From an uncultured Ruminococcus sp. (GTDB lineage: Bacteria; Bacillota; Clostridia; Lachnospirales; Lachnospiraceae), in NCBI GenBank assembly GCA_904418845.1, contig CAJFQC010000024.1:1-33352 (forward strand): a stretch of DNA of 33,352 bases. Direction: 5' to 3'. Positions 13,440 to 20,594 of the stretch are shown here, in pieces. Positions within the stretch are counted from its first letter, which is position 1. Every line of letters starts with the position of its first letter. The position numbers and the translations under genes were made by a program. The notes under the pieces are model-generated. The model was not told the DNA's origin, searched no databases, and saw only the letters and a list, made by a program, of their open reading frames with translations.

Positions 13440-14948
13440 ATGAGATATCTCCCCGACGGAGAACAGATGAAATCGGCGGACGCTTACACCATAGAACAGC
13501 TCGGTATTCCATCGCTTGTATTGATGGAGCGGGCGGCATTAAAGGTTGTGGAAGCGCTCTATGAACGAAAGATGGATCTTGCGAAGGTTCTCATCGTCTG
13601 CGGAAGCGGGAACAACGGCGGCGACGGTTTTGCGATGGCAAGGCTTTTGCACGAGAAGGGAATATGCGCAGAAGTGCTTTTTGCGGGGAAAGAATCATCT
13701 TTGAGTGAAGAATGCGCTCTTCAGAAGAAGATTGCGGAGAGGATAGGGATCTCTGTATTCACCGATCTTCCTCACAGAGAATATACTGTTGTGACAGACG
13801 CTTTGTTCGGAGTGGGACTCAGTCGTGAGATTTCCGGAAAATACGCAGATATTATAAACTGGATGAATGAGCAGGACTGCCGGAAAGTGGCAGTGGATAT
13901 TCCGTCAGGGGTGTGCGCACGCACAGGACGGATACTGGGGACTGCTTTCCGGGCGGATCTGACTGTTTCCATGGAGTGTGTGAAACTTGGATGCGAACTG
14001 TTCCCGGGGAAAGCCTGCGCGGGAGAGACAGTGGCAGCGCCGATCGGTATTAACAAGGATATTTTTAAAGATAATACAGACGTATGCTTCACATATGACA
14101 AAGAGGAACTTCCTCTGCTCCTGCCCAAAAGAAGTGTGGATTCCCATAAGGGAAGCTATGGGAAGGTACTTATGATCACGGGAAGCAGCGGCATGGCAGG
14201 AGCATGTTTCCTCTCGGCAAAGGCAGCGTACAGCGCAGGTGCGGGACTGGTTCAGATCTATACGGCGGAGGAGAACAGGCAGGTTATCCAGCAGCTTTTG
14301 CCCGAGGCTGTCGTCTCCTGTTACAGCGGATACGACGAAGCACAGCTGGCCGGGCTGCTCAAGTGGGCAGATGTGGTATGTATTGGCTGCGGACTTGGAA
14401 AAAGCGCGACATCGGAACAGATCCTTATCCATACGCTTAAGGAAGCAGATGTCCCCTGCGTGATCGACGCTGACGGGCTGAACCTTCTGAGCGGATACAC
14501 GGAGCTTTTAAAGAGGAGCAGTGCGCCGCTTATTTTGACCCCTCATATGATGGAAATGTCAAGGCTTACGGGAAAAAGCGTGGAGGAGATTAAAACAGAC
14601 CGTATGGAGATCCTACGCGCGTTTGTCGGGGAGTATCCGGTGGTGTGTGCGTTAAAGGACAGCCGGACGGCGGTAGCTCAGAGCGGGCGTCAGACATTTT
14701 TGAACCTTGCGGGAAACAACGCGATGGCAAAAGCGGGTTCGGGGGATGTTCTGGCAGGAACTATAACCGGGCTTCTGGCACAGAGAATGGGTGCGTTTGA
14801 GGGCGCGGCTCTCGGAGTATTTATCCACGCCTGCGGCGGAGACGAGGCGCGGAAGGAGAAGGGCGCTTACAGTGTGCTTGCCCGTAATCTGACAGCAGGG
14901 ATAGAAAATGTATTGCGCGGACAGAACGGAGGAGAAAATCAGTTATGA
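13440..14948 (+). CDS. nnr: Bifunctional NAD(P)H-hydrate epimerase/dehydratase
   Basis: A 502-residue fusion that repairs damaged NAD(P)H. The N-terminal YjeF-type epimerase (about residues 1-210) has VCGSGNNGGDGFAMARLL and VAVDIPSGVCARTG. The C-terminal ADP-dependent dehydratase (about 220-500) has HKGSYGKVLMITGSSGMAGA, VIDADGLNLL, LTPHMMEM and the catalytic AKAGSGDVLAGTI loop. Both halves look intact. ATG 13440 follows AGGTGAGGCAT; GTG 13431 in frame is an alternative adding three residues. Its stop overlaps the alr start by four bases (ATGA), so translation is coupled. The order rex-nnr-alr is typical of Clostridia, where acpS often stands beside nnr; it is absent here. Confidence 0.92.
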   Translation: MRYLPDGEQMKSADAYTIEQLGIPSLVLMERAALKVVEALYERKMDLAKVLIVCGSGNNGGDGFAMARLLHEKGICAEVLFAGKESSLSEECALQKKIAERIGISVFTDLPHREYTVVTDALFGVGLSREISGKYADIINWMNEQDCRKVAVDIPSGVCARTGRILGTAFRADLTVSMECVKLGCELFPGKACAGETVAAPIGINKDIFKDNTDVCFTYDKEELPLLLPKRSVDSHKGSYGKVLMITGSSGMAGACFLSAKAAYSAGAGLVQIYTAEENRQVIQQLLPEAVVSCYSGYDEAQLAGLLKWADVVCIGCGLGKSATSEQILIHTLKEADVPCVIDADGLNLLSGYTELLKRSSAPLILTPHMMEMSRLTGKSVEEIKTDRMEILRAFVGEYPVVCALKDSRTAVAQSGRQTFLNLAGNNAMAKAGSGDVLAGTITGLLAQRMGAFEGAALGVFIHACGGDEARKEKGAYSVLARNLTAGIENVLRGQNGGENQL

Positions 14949-16093
14949 GACAGCATAACAGAATATGTGCCGAGATTGATCTAGACGCAGTGTTATATAA
15001 TATGGAACAGATGAAAAACAGGATCGGCGATGACGCCCATTTGATTGCGGTGGTCAAGACGGACGGATACGGACACGGCGCGGTGCCTATCGCGCGGATG
15101 CTGGAGGATGTTTCCTATGTGTGGGGATATGCGGTGGCATGTCTTGAAGAAGCGGTACAGTTGAAAGAGAATGGTATTGAGAAACCGGTTCTTGTACTTG
15201 GATGTGTGTTCCCGGATCAGTATGAGGAGATGATCCGCTATGACATCCGCCCTACAGTCTATACAGAAGAGATGGCGGAAGAGATGTCAAAAGAGGCAGA
15301 CTGTCAGGGAAAAGACGTATTCTTTCATATTAAGATTGACACCGGGATGGGGCGTATCGGGTTTCCGGTGAAGGAGGAGAGCGCTGACGCTATCGAACGG
15401 ATCAGCAGTCTGCCTCGGGTAAAGATGGAAGGCTTGTTCACACATTTCGCAAAAGCGGATGAGACAGATAAGACATACACTCTCGGGCAGCATAAGAAAT
15501 TCATCTGGATGAAGGAACAGTTAGAGAAAAGAGGAGTCACGGTGCAGTATTATGACTGCGACAACAGCGCAGGGATTATCGACTTTCCGGATATGAAGCA
15601 TGATCTTGCAAGGGCGGGCATCTCTACTTACGGGATGTATCCGTCAGAGGAAGTGAATAAGGACACAGTGAAACTAAGACCTGCTCTGTCTCTTATCAGT
15701 CATGTGTCATTCGTAAAAGACGTGGAGCCGGGAACAGCGATCAGCTATGGGGGGACTTTCGTCGCGAAAAAGAGGATGAAGGTAGCGACCATACCGGTGG
15801 GATACGGCGACGGGTATCCGCGCTCATTGTCCAATAAAGGTTCTGTGCTTATTCATGGAAAGCGGGCGAAGATCTTGGGAAGAGTGTGCATGGACCAGTT
15901 CATGGCGGACGTGACAGACATCCCGGAGACCAGGTTTATGGACCGGGTCGTACTGGTCGGATCAGACGGGGACGACAGGATTACCGTGGAGGAACTCTCA
16001 GAGTTGAGCGGCAGGTTTAACTACGAGTTTGTGTGCTGCCTTGGCAAACGGATCCCCCGTGTGTATCATCAGGGCGGAAATATTATAGACTGA
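14945..16093 (+). CDS. alr: Alanine racemase
   Basis: A 382-residue PLP enzyme that interconverts L- and D-alanine, supplying D-Ala for peptidoglycan. The cofactor Lys38 is in AVVKTDGYGHG at the N-terminal barrel. The second catalytic base is Tyr268 in AISYGGTFVA. VGYGDGYPRSLSNKG and the GRVCMDQFMADVT block complete the C-terminal domain. The start overlaps the nnr stop by four bases and has GGAGAAAATCAGTT in the end of nnr as ribosome site. The length is normal. In spore-formers a second alr can act in spores; which form this is cannot be told. Confidence 0.95.
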   Translation: MRQHNRICAEIDLDAVLYNMEQMKNRIGDDAHLIAVVKTDGYGHGAVPIARMLEDVSYVWGYAVACLEEAVQLKENGIEKPVLVLGCVFPDQYEEMIRYDIRPTVYTEEMAEEMSKEADCQGKDVFFHIKIDTGMGRIGFPVKEESADAIERISSLPRVKMEGLFTHFAKADETDKTYTLGQHKKFIWMKEQLEKRGVTVQYYDCDNSAGIIDFPDMKHDLARAGISTYGMYPSEEVNKDTVKLRPALSLISHVSFVKDVEPGTAISYGGTFVAKKRMKVATIPVGYGDGYPRSLSNKGSVLIHGKRAKILGRVCMDQFMADVTDIPETRFMDRVVLVGSDGDDRITVEELSELSGRFNYEFVCCLGKRIPRVYHQGGNIID

Positions 16094-16259
16094 GATACCA
16101 TGGGATGCGTGTGCGATACGAAGTACAGAGCGGATGAGGCGCCTGGAGCAGGCGCCGGGATACAAGATTGAATACATCCGATGAAACGGGGAATACTAAA
16201 GTATGCAGCGTGCTTTGAAGTTAAGGCGCGCCGGATCACATTAGTATGCAGATCGGAGT

Positions 16260-16616
16260 GTGGATAATTTGATGATCAGACGCGGAGATATTTTTTATGC
16301 GGACCTAAGCCCCGTGGTGGGATCTGAGCAGGGCGGAATCCGTCCGGTCCTTATTATACAGAACAATGTCGGGAACAGACACAGCCCCACGGTAATCTGT
16401 GCAGCGGTCACTTCTAAAATGAACAAGGCAAAACTGCCGACCCATATAGAGATCAGTACGAGGGACTATGACATTGTCAAGAATTCGGTCATCCTGCTGG
16501 AACAGATACGCACCATTGACAAGCAGAGACTCAAGGAATATGTGTGCCATATCGACGGCGGAATGATGAGGAAGGTAGATCAGGCGATTAGGATCAGTCT
16601 GGAGCTTCCTACATAA
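16260..16616 (+). CDS. MazF/EndoA-type mRNA interferase (PemK family)
   Basis: A 118-residue toxin-type endoribonuclease. The family blocks are all present: [46 protein letters not shown] and [16 protein letters not shown]. It is very like B. subtilis EndoA, which cuts single-stranded RNA at UACAU. As in Bacilli it follows alr, but the usual EndoAI antitoxin gene between the two is missing: 16094-16259 has no credible ORF. The start is unclear. GTG 16260 opens the frame, TTG 16269 has GGAG at 10 bases, and ATG 16272 matches the EndoA N-terminus best. Confidence 0.88.
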   Translation: MDNLMIRRGDIFYADLSPVVGSEQGGIRPVLIIQNNVGNRHSPTVICAAVTSKMNKAKLPTHIEISTRDYDIVKNSVILLEQIRTIDKQRLKEYVCHIDGGMMRKVDQAIRISLELPT

Positions 16617-16763
16617 GAAAACAGGATTTACAGAATGTAAAAAGAATGATAAAATTGCAGAGTGAATGTATGCGGGATGAATGTACTGATCGATTAAAAA
16701 GAGATCATAAATCCGCGCGTTATCGTATATTTAAGAAGGACATAGGAAAAGGAGAATTAACAT

Positions 16764-17495
16764 ATGTCAGGACATTCAAAATTTGCCAACATCAAGCATA
16801 AAAAAGAGAAAAACGATGCGGCGAAGGGAAAGATATTTACAAAGATCGGGCGTGAGCTTGCCGTTGCCGTGAAGGAAGGCGGCGGGCCGGATCCGGCGAA
16901 CAACAGCAGACTGCGCGATGTGATCGCCAAGGCGAAGTCCAACAACATGCCGAACGATACCATAGAGAGAAATATCAAGAAAGCGGCGGGCGAAGGCTCC
17001 GGCGACAATTATGAGCATATTACATATGAGGGATACGGACCGAACGGAACGGCGATCATCGTCAAGACGCTGACAGATAACAAGAACCGTACGGCTTCCA
17101 ACGTGAGAAATGCATTTACAAAAGGAAGCGGAAATGTAGGTACTCCGGGATGTGTCTCCTTTATGTTTGATGAGAAGGGACAGATCTTTGTGGCAAAGGA
17201 AGAGTGCGACATGGATGCGGACGAACTGATGATGCTTGCTCTTGACGCGGGAGCAGAAGATTTTGTCGAGGACGAGGAAAGTTTCGAGATCCTGACAGCT
17301 CCAGAGGCGTTCAGTGATGTCAGGCTGAAGCTGGAAGAGGAAGGCATTGCAATGGCAGGCGCGGAAGTTACGATGATCCCGCAGACTTATGTGGAGCTGA
17401 CGAGCGAGGAGGATATCAAGAATATCCAAAAGACGCTTGACCTTCTGGAAGAGGATGATGATGTCCAGGATGTATATCACAACTGGAACGAATAG
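16764..17495 (+). CDS. yebC: YebC/PmpR family regulator
   Basis: A 243-residue protein of the YebC/TACO1 family. Members are annotated as DNA-binding regulators and recently also linked to translation of proline-rich stretches. The typical N-terminus [18 protein letters not shown] is followed by [20 protein letters not shown] and [14 protein letters not shown], and the middle has [14 protein letters not shown] and [11 protein letters not shown]. The C-terminal part is strongly acidic ([14 protein letters not shown]). AAAAGGAGAATTAACAT gives a good ribosome site. It sits alone between mazF and a CFI-box gene; the 147 bases before it show no clear promoter. Confidence 0.93.
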   Translation: MSGHSKFANIKHKKEKNDAAKGKIFTKIGRELAVAVKEGGGPDPANNSRLRDVIAKAKSNNMPNDTIERNIKKAAGEGSGDNYEHITYEGYGPNGTAIIVKTLTDNKNRTASNVRNAFTKGSGNVGTPGCVSFMFDEKGQIFVAKEECDMDADELMMLALDAGAEDFVEDEESFEILTAPEAFSDVRLKLEEEGIAMAGAEVTMIPQTYVELTSEEDIKNIQKTLDLLEEDDDVQDVYHNWNE

Positions 17496-17534
17496 AGAGA
17501 TCATGATAACTGAGACGAATAGAGGGATCACAGG

Positions 17535-18287
17535 ATGGAGATAAAGGTGCTTCAAAGCGAACTGGAAGAACTGTATAGGCTGACCATGGTGTACGAATTT
17601 CACAAGACGACCTATGAGCAGCATATGGAATCCTTAAAGGAGAGATATGCCGGGCTTCTCCAGGAGACTGCCCGTGTCTGCGATGAATCTGAAGACATTA
17701 TGGGAACAGTTGCAGGACACATTCCGGAGTATGTTTCAAAAGAGCTTCAAAGAGAGACGTCCAGGCGGAAACGGGATATGAAGGCGCTTGACCACAAGAT
17801 GAATATGGTTTCTTTTTTTGTGCCGCTCATGGGAGAGATGCCGTCGGAGAATGCGAAGGCCGTCACCGGGCGTATGGTAGAGATCTGGAATACAAAGATG
17901 CCGGAGTATAAGATCGGACATTCCGATTATGATGGAATACGAAATGGTTTCCGCAAAGGTATGTTCTGTTATATCACGACCGCAGTGTGCGAAAGTCTGA
18001 ATAAGCCGGATGACTGTTATGAACTGACTACGCTCAGAAAGTACAGGGATGAGTATCTGTTGTCCACCGAGAGCGGGAGAGAGATCGTGGAGGAGTATTA
18101 TAATATCGCCCCGACGATCGTGAAGCGTATCGGCAGACAGGATGATGCCGGAGAGATATACAGGGGGATATGGGATGAGTATTTAAGCCCATGTATCCAC
18201 TTGATTGAGAAAGGCAGAAAAGAGGAGTGCAAAGACAGATACAGCGAGATGGTGAGGAAGCTGGAAAAAGAGTATCTGTACTCGTAG
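17535..18287 (+). CDS. CFI-box-CTERM-like protein of unknown function
   Basis: A 250-residue soluble protein. Residues 1-100 are helical and charged with a possible coiled coil (LQSELEELYRL, KELQRETSRRKRDMKAL). From Cys145 the sequence CYITTAVCESLNKPDDC, then LRKYRDEYLL, GREIVEEYYNIAP and IVKRIG resembles the CFI-box domain (C-[FY]-I-[AT]-TA...LR.[FY]RD..L...GR....YY...P), usually C-terminal in bacterial proteins. Here no membrane segment is present and about 50 residues follow the box. The conserved Cys pair suggests metal or redox chemistry, but nothing is proven. It lies 39 bases after yebC and may share its transcript. Confidence 0.6.
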   Translation: MEIKVLQSELEELYRLTMVYEFHKTTYEQHMESLKERYAGLLQETARVCDESEDIMGTVAGHIPEYVSKELQRETSRRKRDMKALDHKMNMVSFFVPLMGEMPSENAKAVTGRMVEIWNTKMPEYKIGHSDYDGIRNGFRKGMFCYITTAVCESLNKPDDCYELTTLRKYRDEYLLSTESGREIVEEYYNIAPTIVKRIGRQDDAGEIYRGIWDEYLSPCIHLIEKGRKEECKDRYSEMVRKLEKEYLYS

Positions 18288-18326
18288 GAGCCAAAAGTAA
18301 AAATATCAAAAGAAGGAGAGGAACAG

Positions 18327-19601
18327 ATGAGTGATTACAGAATAGAGACAAAATGTATACAGTCAGGATATGAGCCCCAAAACGGAGAGGCAAGAATCGT
18401 CCCAATCTGCCAGAGCACAACTTTCCGCTATACAAGCAGCGAGCAGATGGGACGCCTCTTTGATCTGGAGGAATCAGGGTATTTCTATACAAGACTGCAG
18501 AATCCTACAAACGACGCGGTAGCGGCAAAGATCTGTGATCTGGAGGGCGGAGCGGCAGCTATGCTCACTTCCTCCGGACAGGCGGCCAATTTTTACGCGA
18601 TCATGAATATCGCACAGGCAGGAGACCACATCGTATGCGCGTCTGCTCTCTACGGCGGTACATATAATCTCTACGCGCATACCATACGAAAGATGGGCGT
18701 GGAAGCCACGTTCGTAGATCCGGACTGCACGGAAGAGGAACTGGAAGCGGCATTTCAGGAGAACACAAAGGCTGTGTTCGGTGAATCTATCGCGAATCCT
18801 GCGCTTGTGGTTCTTGATTTTGAAAAGTTTGCGAGAGCGGCGCATAAACATGGTGTACCCTTTATCGTGGACAATACGTTCGCGACACCGATCAACTGTC
18901 GTCCTTTTGAGTGGGGCGCGGACATTGTGACACACTCCACGACAAAGTATATGGATGGCCACGCGGCATGTGTGGGCGGAGCGATCGTGGACAGCGGTAA
19001 TTTTAACTGGATGGCACATGCGGACAAGTTTCCGGGACTGACGACGCCCGATGAAACTTACCATGGGATTGTCTATGCGGAGAAGTTCGGAAAAGGAGCG
19101 TATATCACCAAAGCAACGGCACAGCTCATGAGAGATCTTGGTTCTATCCAGTCTCCGCAGAATGCGTTCCTTCTTAATATCGGACTGGAAACGCTTCACC
19201 TGAGAATGGAGAGACATTGCGAGAATGCAAAGAAAGTGGCAGAGTACCTGCAGAATCATGAGAAAGTGGCATGGGTGAACTGTCCGTCACTGCCAGGTGA
19301 TAAATACTATGATCTGGCACAGAAATACATGCCGAACGGCACATGCGGCGTTATCACCTTTGGACTTAAAGGCGGAAGAGACGCGGCAGTGGAGATGATG
19401 GATAAGTTAAAAATGGTAGCCATCGTCACACACGTGGCTGATGCAAGAAGCTGTGTGCTCCATCCGGCAAGCCACACACACCGTCAGATGAATGACCAGG
19501 AACTTATGGAAGCCGGAGTACAGCCGGACCTGATCCGCTTCAGCGTTGGTATCGAGAATGTGGAAGATATCATAGCTGATATAGAGCAGGCGTTGAAGTA
19601 A
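18327..19601 (+). CDS. metY: O-acetylhomoserine sulfhydrylase
   Basis: A 424-residue PLP enzyme of the Cys/Met metabolism family. It joins O-acetylhomoserine with sulfide (or methanethiol) to form homocysteine (or methionine). The PLP Lys207 is in THSTTKYMDGHA. The N-terminal YTRLQNPTNDAVAAKI, the cofactor loop SSGQAANFYAI and the C-terminal SCVLHPASHTHRQM and IRFSVGIEN blocks are all typical. The length (about 425) fits MetY rather than MetB/MetC (about 380-400). AGAAGGAGAGGAACAG precedes the ATG. I see no SAM riboswitch or T-box in the short leader. A terminator follows immediately. Confidence 0.93.
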   Translation: MSDYRIETKCIQSGYEPQNGEARIVPICQSTTFRYTSSEQMGRLFDLEESGYFYTRLQNPTNDAVAAKICDLEGGAAAMLTSSGQAANFYAIMNIAQAGDHIVCASALYGGTYNLYAHTIRKMGVEATFVDPDCTEEELEAAFQENTKAVFGESIANPALVVLDFEKFARAAHKHGVPFIVDNTFATPINCRPFEWGADIVTHSTTKYMDGHAACVGGAIVDSGNFNWMAHADKFPGLTTPDETYHGIVYAEKFGKGAYITKATAQLMRDLGSIQSPQNAFLLNIGLETLHLRMERHCENAKKVAEYLQNHEKVAWVNCPSLPGDKYYDLAQKYMPNGTCGVITFGLKGGRDAAVEMMDKLKMVAIVTHVADARSCVLHPASHTHRQMNDQELMEAGVQPDLIRFSVGIENVEDIIADIEQALK

Positions 19602-19605
19602 ATAA

Positions 19606-19645
19606 AATGGTATGGGCGTATGCAATTTGTCCATGCCATTTTTCT
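19606..19645 (+). terminator. Intrinsic terminator of metY
   Basis: AATGGTATGGGC pairs with GTCCATGCCATT (12 pairs, two G-U) across an 11-base loop, followed by TTTCTGT. Confidence 0.85.
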
Positions 19646-19703
19646 GTATAAAAAAGGACTGCTTTTTCAATACTAACGAAAGACAAAGCCGATGCGGATA
19701 AAT

Positions 19704-19733
19704 CTGCCCTTAAAATGCAGGGCAGCGGTTTTT
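19704..19733 (+). terminator. Possible second hairpin before tepA
   Basis: CTGCCCT (19704-19710) and AGGGCAG (19719-19725) form a 7-bp stem; CGGTTTTTCG follows. It could be a weak terminator or an attenuator for tepA. Confidence 0.4.
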
Positions 19734-19763
19734 CGCCCGGCAGAAAGAGGAGGCAGTCAGACT

Positions 19764-20531
19764 ATGAAAGAAGAATATTTCTCAAAAAGCGCTTCGGAAA
19801 CAGAACGGGCCATGGCAGAGGGATTCACGGCAGAAGATCAAGGCGGGTGTTCAGAACAGTCCGGGGATCAGAAGAAAAGAAATGATGAAAACGCGGAGAT
19901 AAAAGAGATGGGCACGCTGGATCTGGGAAACGGACATTCCGGAGGCGGGATACAGTTATTGTCAATCATCGGGGAGATCGAAGGACATGAGGCGGTGTCA
20001 GGAAACACAAAAGCGACAAAGTACGAACATCTTCTGCCGAGACTGGCGCAGATTGAGGAAGACGAGAGTACGAAAGGCGTGCTCATCCTGCTTAATACTC
20101 TCGGCGGTGATGTAGAGGCAGGACTTGCAATCGCGGAGATGATTGCGTCGCTGAGCAAGCCCACCGTATCCCTTGTGCTCGGAGGAAGCCATTCCATCGG
20201 CGGTCCGCTCGCTGTATCCGCGGACTATTCGTTTATCGTTCCGACAGGAACGATGATCGTACACCCGGTTCGTTCCACCGGCATGTTCATTGGTGTGATC
20301 CAGAGTTACCGCAATATGGAAAAGACTCAGGATCGGATTGCACGTTTTATTTCTGAACACTCCAAGATCACCCAGGAACGGCTTCTGGAACTGATGCTGG
20401 ATTCCACCCAGCTTGTAAAAGATGTAGGAACCATGCTCGAAGGGGAAGAAGCTGTGAAAGAAGGGCTGATTGACGAAGTAGGCGGGATCAGCCAGGCGTT
20501 CGCAAAACTGCATGAACTAATAAAAGGGTGA
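19764..20531 (+). CDS. tepA: TepA/ClpP-fold serine protease-like protein
   Basis: A 255-residue ClpP-superfamily protein like B. subtilis TepA (YmfB), described as helping protein translocation or signal-peptide removal. The N-terminal 70 residues are polar and variable. The ClpP-like core begins at LLSIIGEIEGHE. The nucleophile Ser is in GGSHSIGGPLA, and the His is in TGTMIVHPVRSTG. LLNTLGGDVEAGLAIAEMI is the oligomer-forming helix. The start at 19764 is chosen for AGAGGAGG 10 bases before; an in-frame ATG at 19692 has no ribosome site. The order tepA-ftsK/spoIIIE is conserved in Firmicutes. Confidence 0.85.
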   Translation: MKEEYFSKSASETERAMAEGFTAEDQGGCSEQSGDQKKRNDENAEIKEMGTLDLGNGHSGGGIQLLSIIGEIEGHEAVSGNTKATKYEHLLPRLAQIEEDESTKGVLILLNTLGGDVEAGLAIAEMIASLSKPTVSLVLGGSHSIGGPLAVSADYSFIVPTGTMIVHPVRSTGMFIGVIQSYRNMEKTQDRIARFISEHSKITQERLLELMLDSTQLVKDVGTMLEGEEAVKEGLIDEVGGISQAFAKLHELIKG

Positions 20532-20541
20532 TGACATGGTT

Positions 20542-20570
20542 TTGAATTGATGATATACTAGATATAGTAT
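20542..20570 (+). promoter_or_regulatory. Possible ftsK promoter
   Basis: TTGAAT (20542-20547), a 17-base spacer and TAGTAT (20565-20570). ATACTA-GATA-TAGTAT forms a small dyad over the -10 region. Confidence 0.5.
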
Positions 20571-20594
20571 GTTTAATTACCAAGGGGGAATTAT

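Noticed and set aside
16776-17624. 282-codon minus-strand ORF
   Set aside because: It lies opposite yebC, has no ribosome site or protein-like motifs, and its codons mirror the real gene.
18288-18326. SAM riboswitch or T-box before metY
   Set aside because: Only 39 bases separate the genes, far too short for either.
18474-19259. 261-codon minus-strand ORF
   Set aside because: It is antisense to metY and rich in Arg/Cys/His as expected of a shadow frame.
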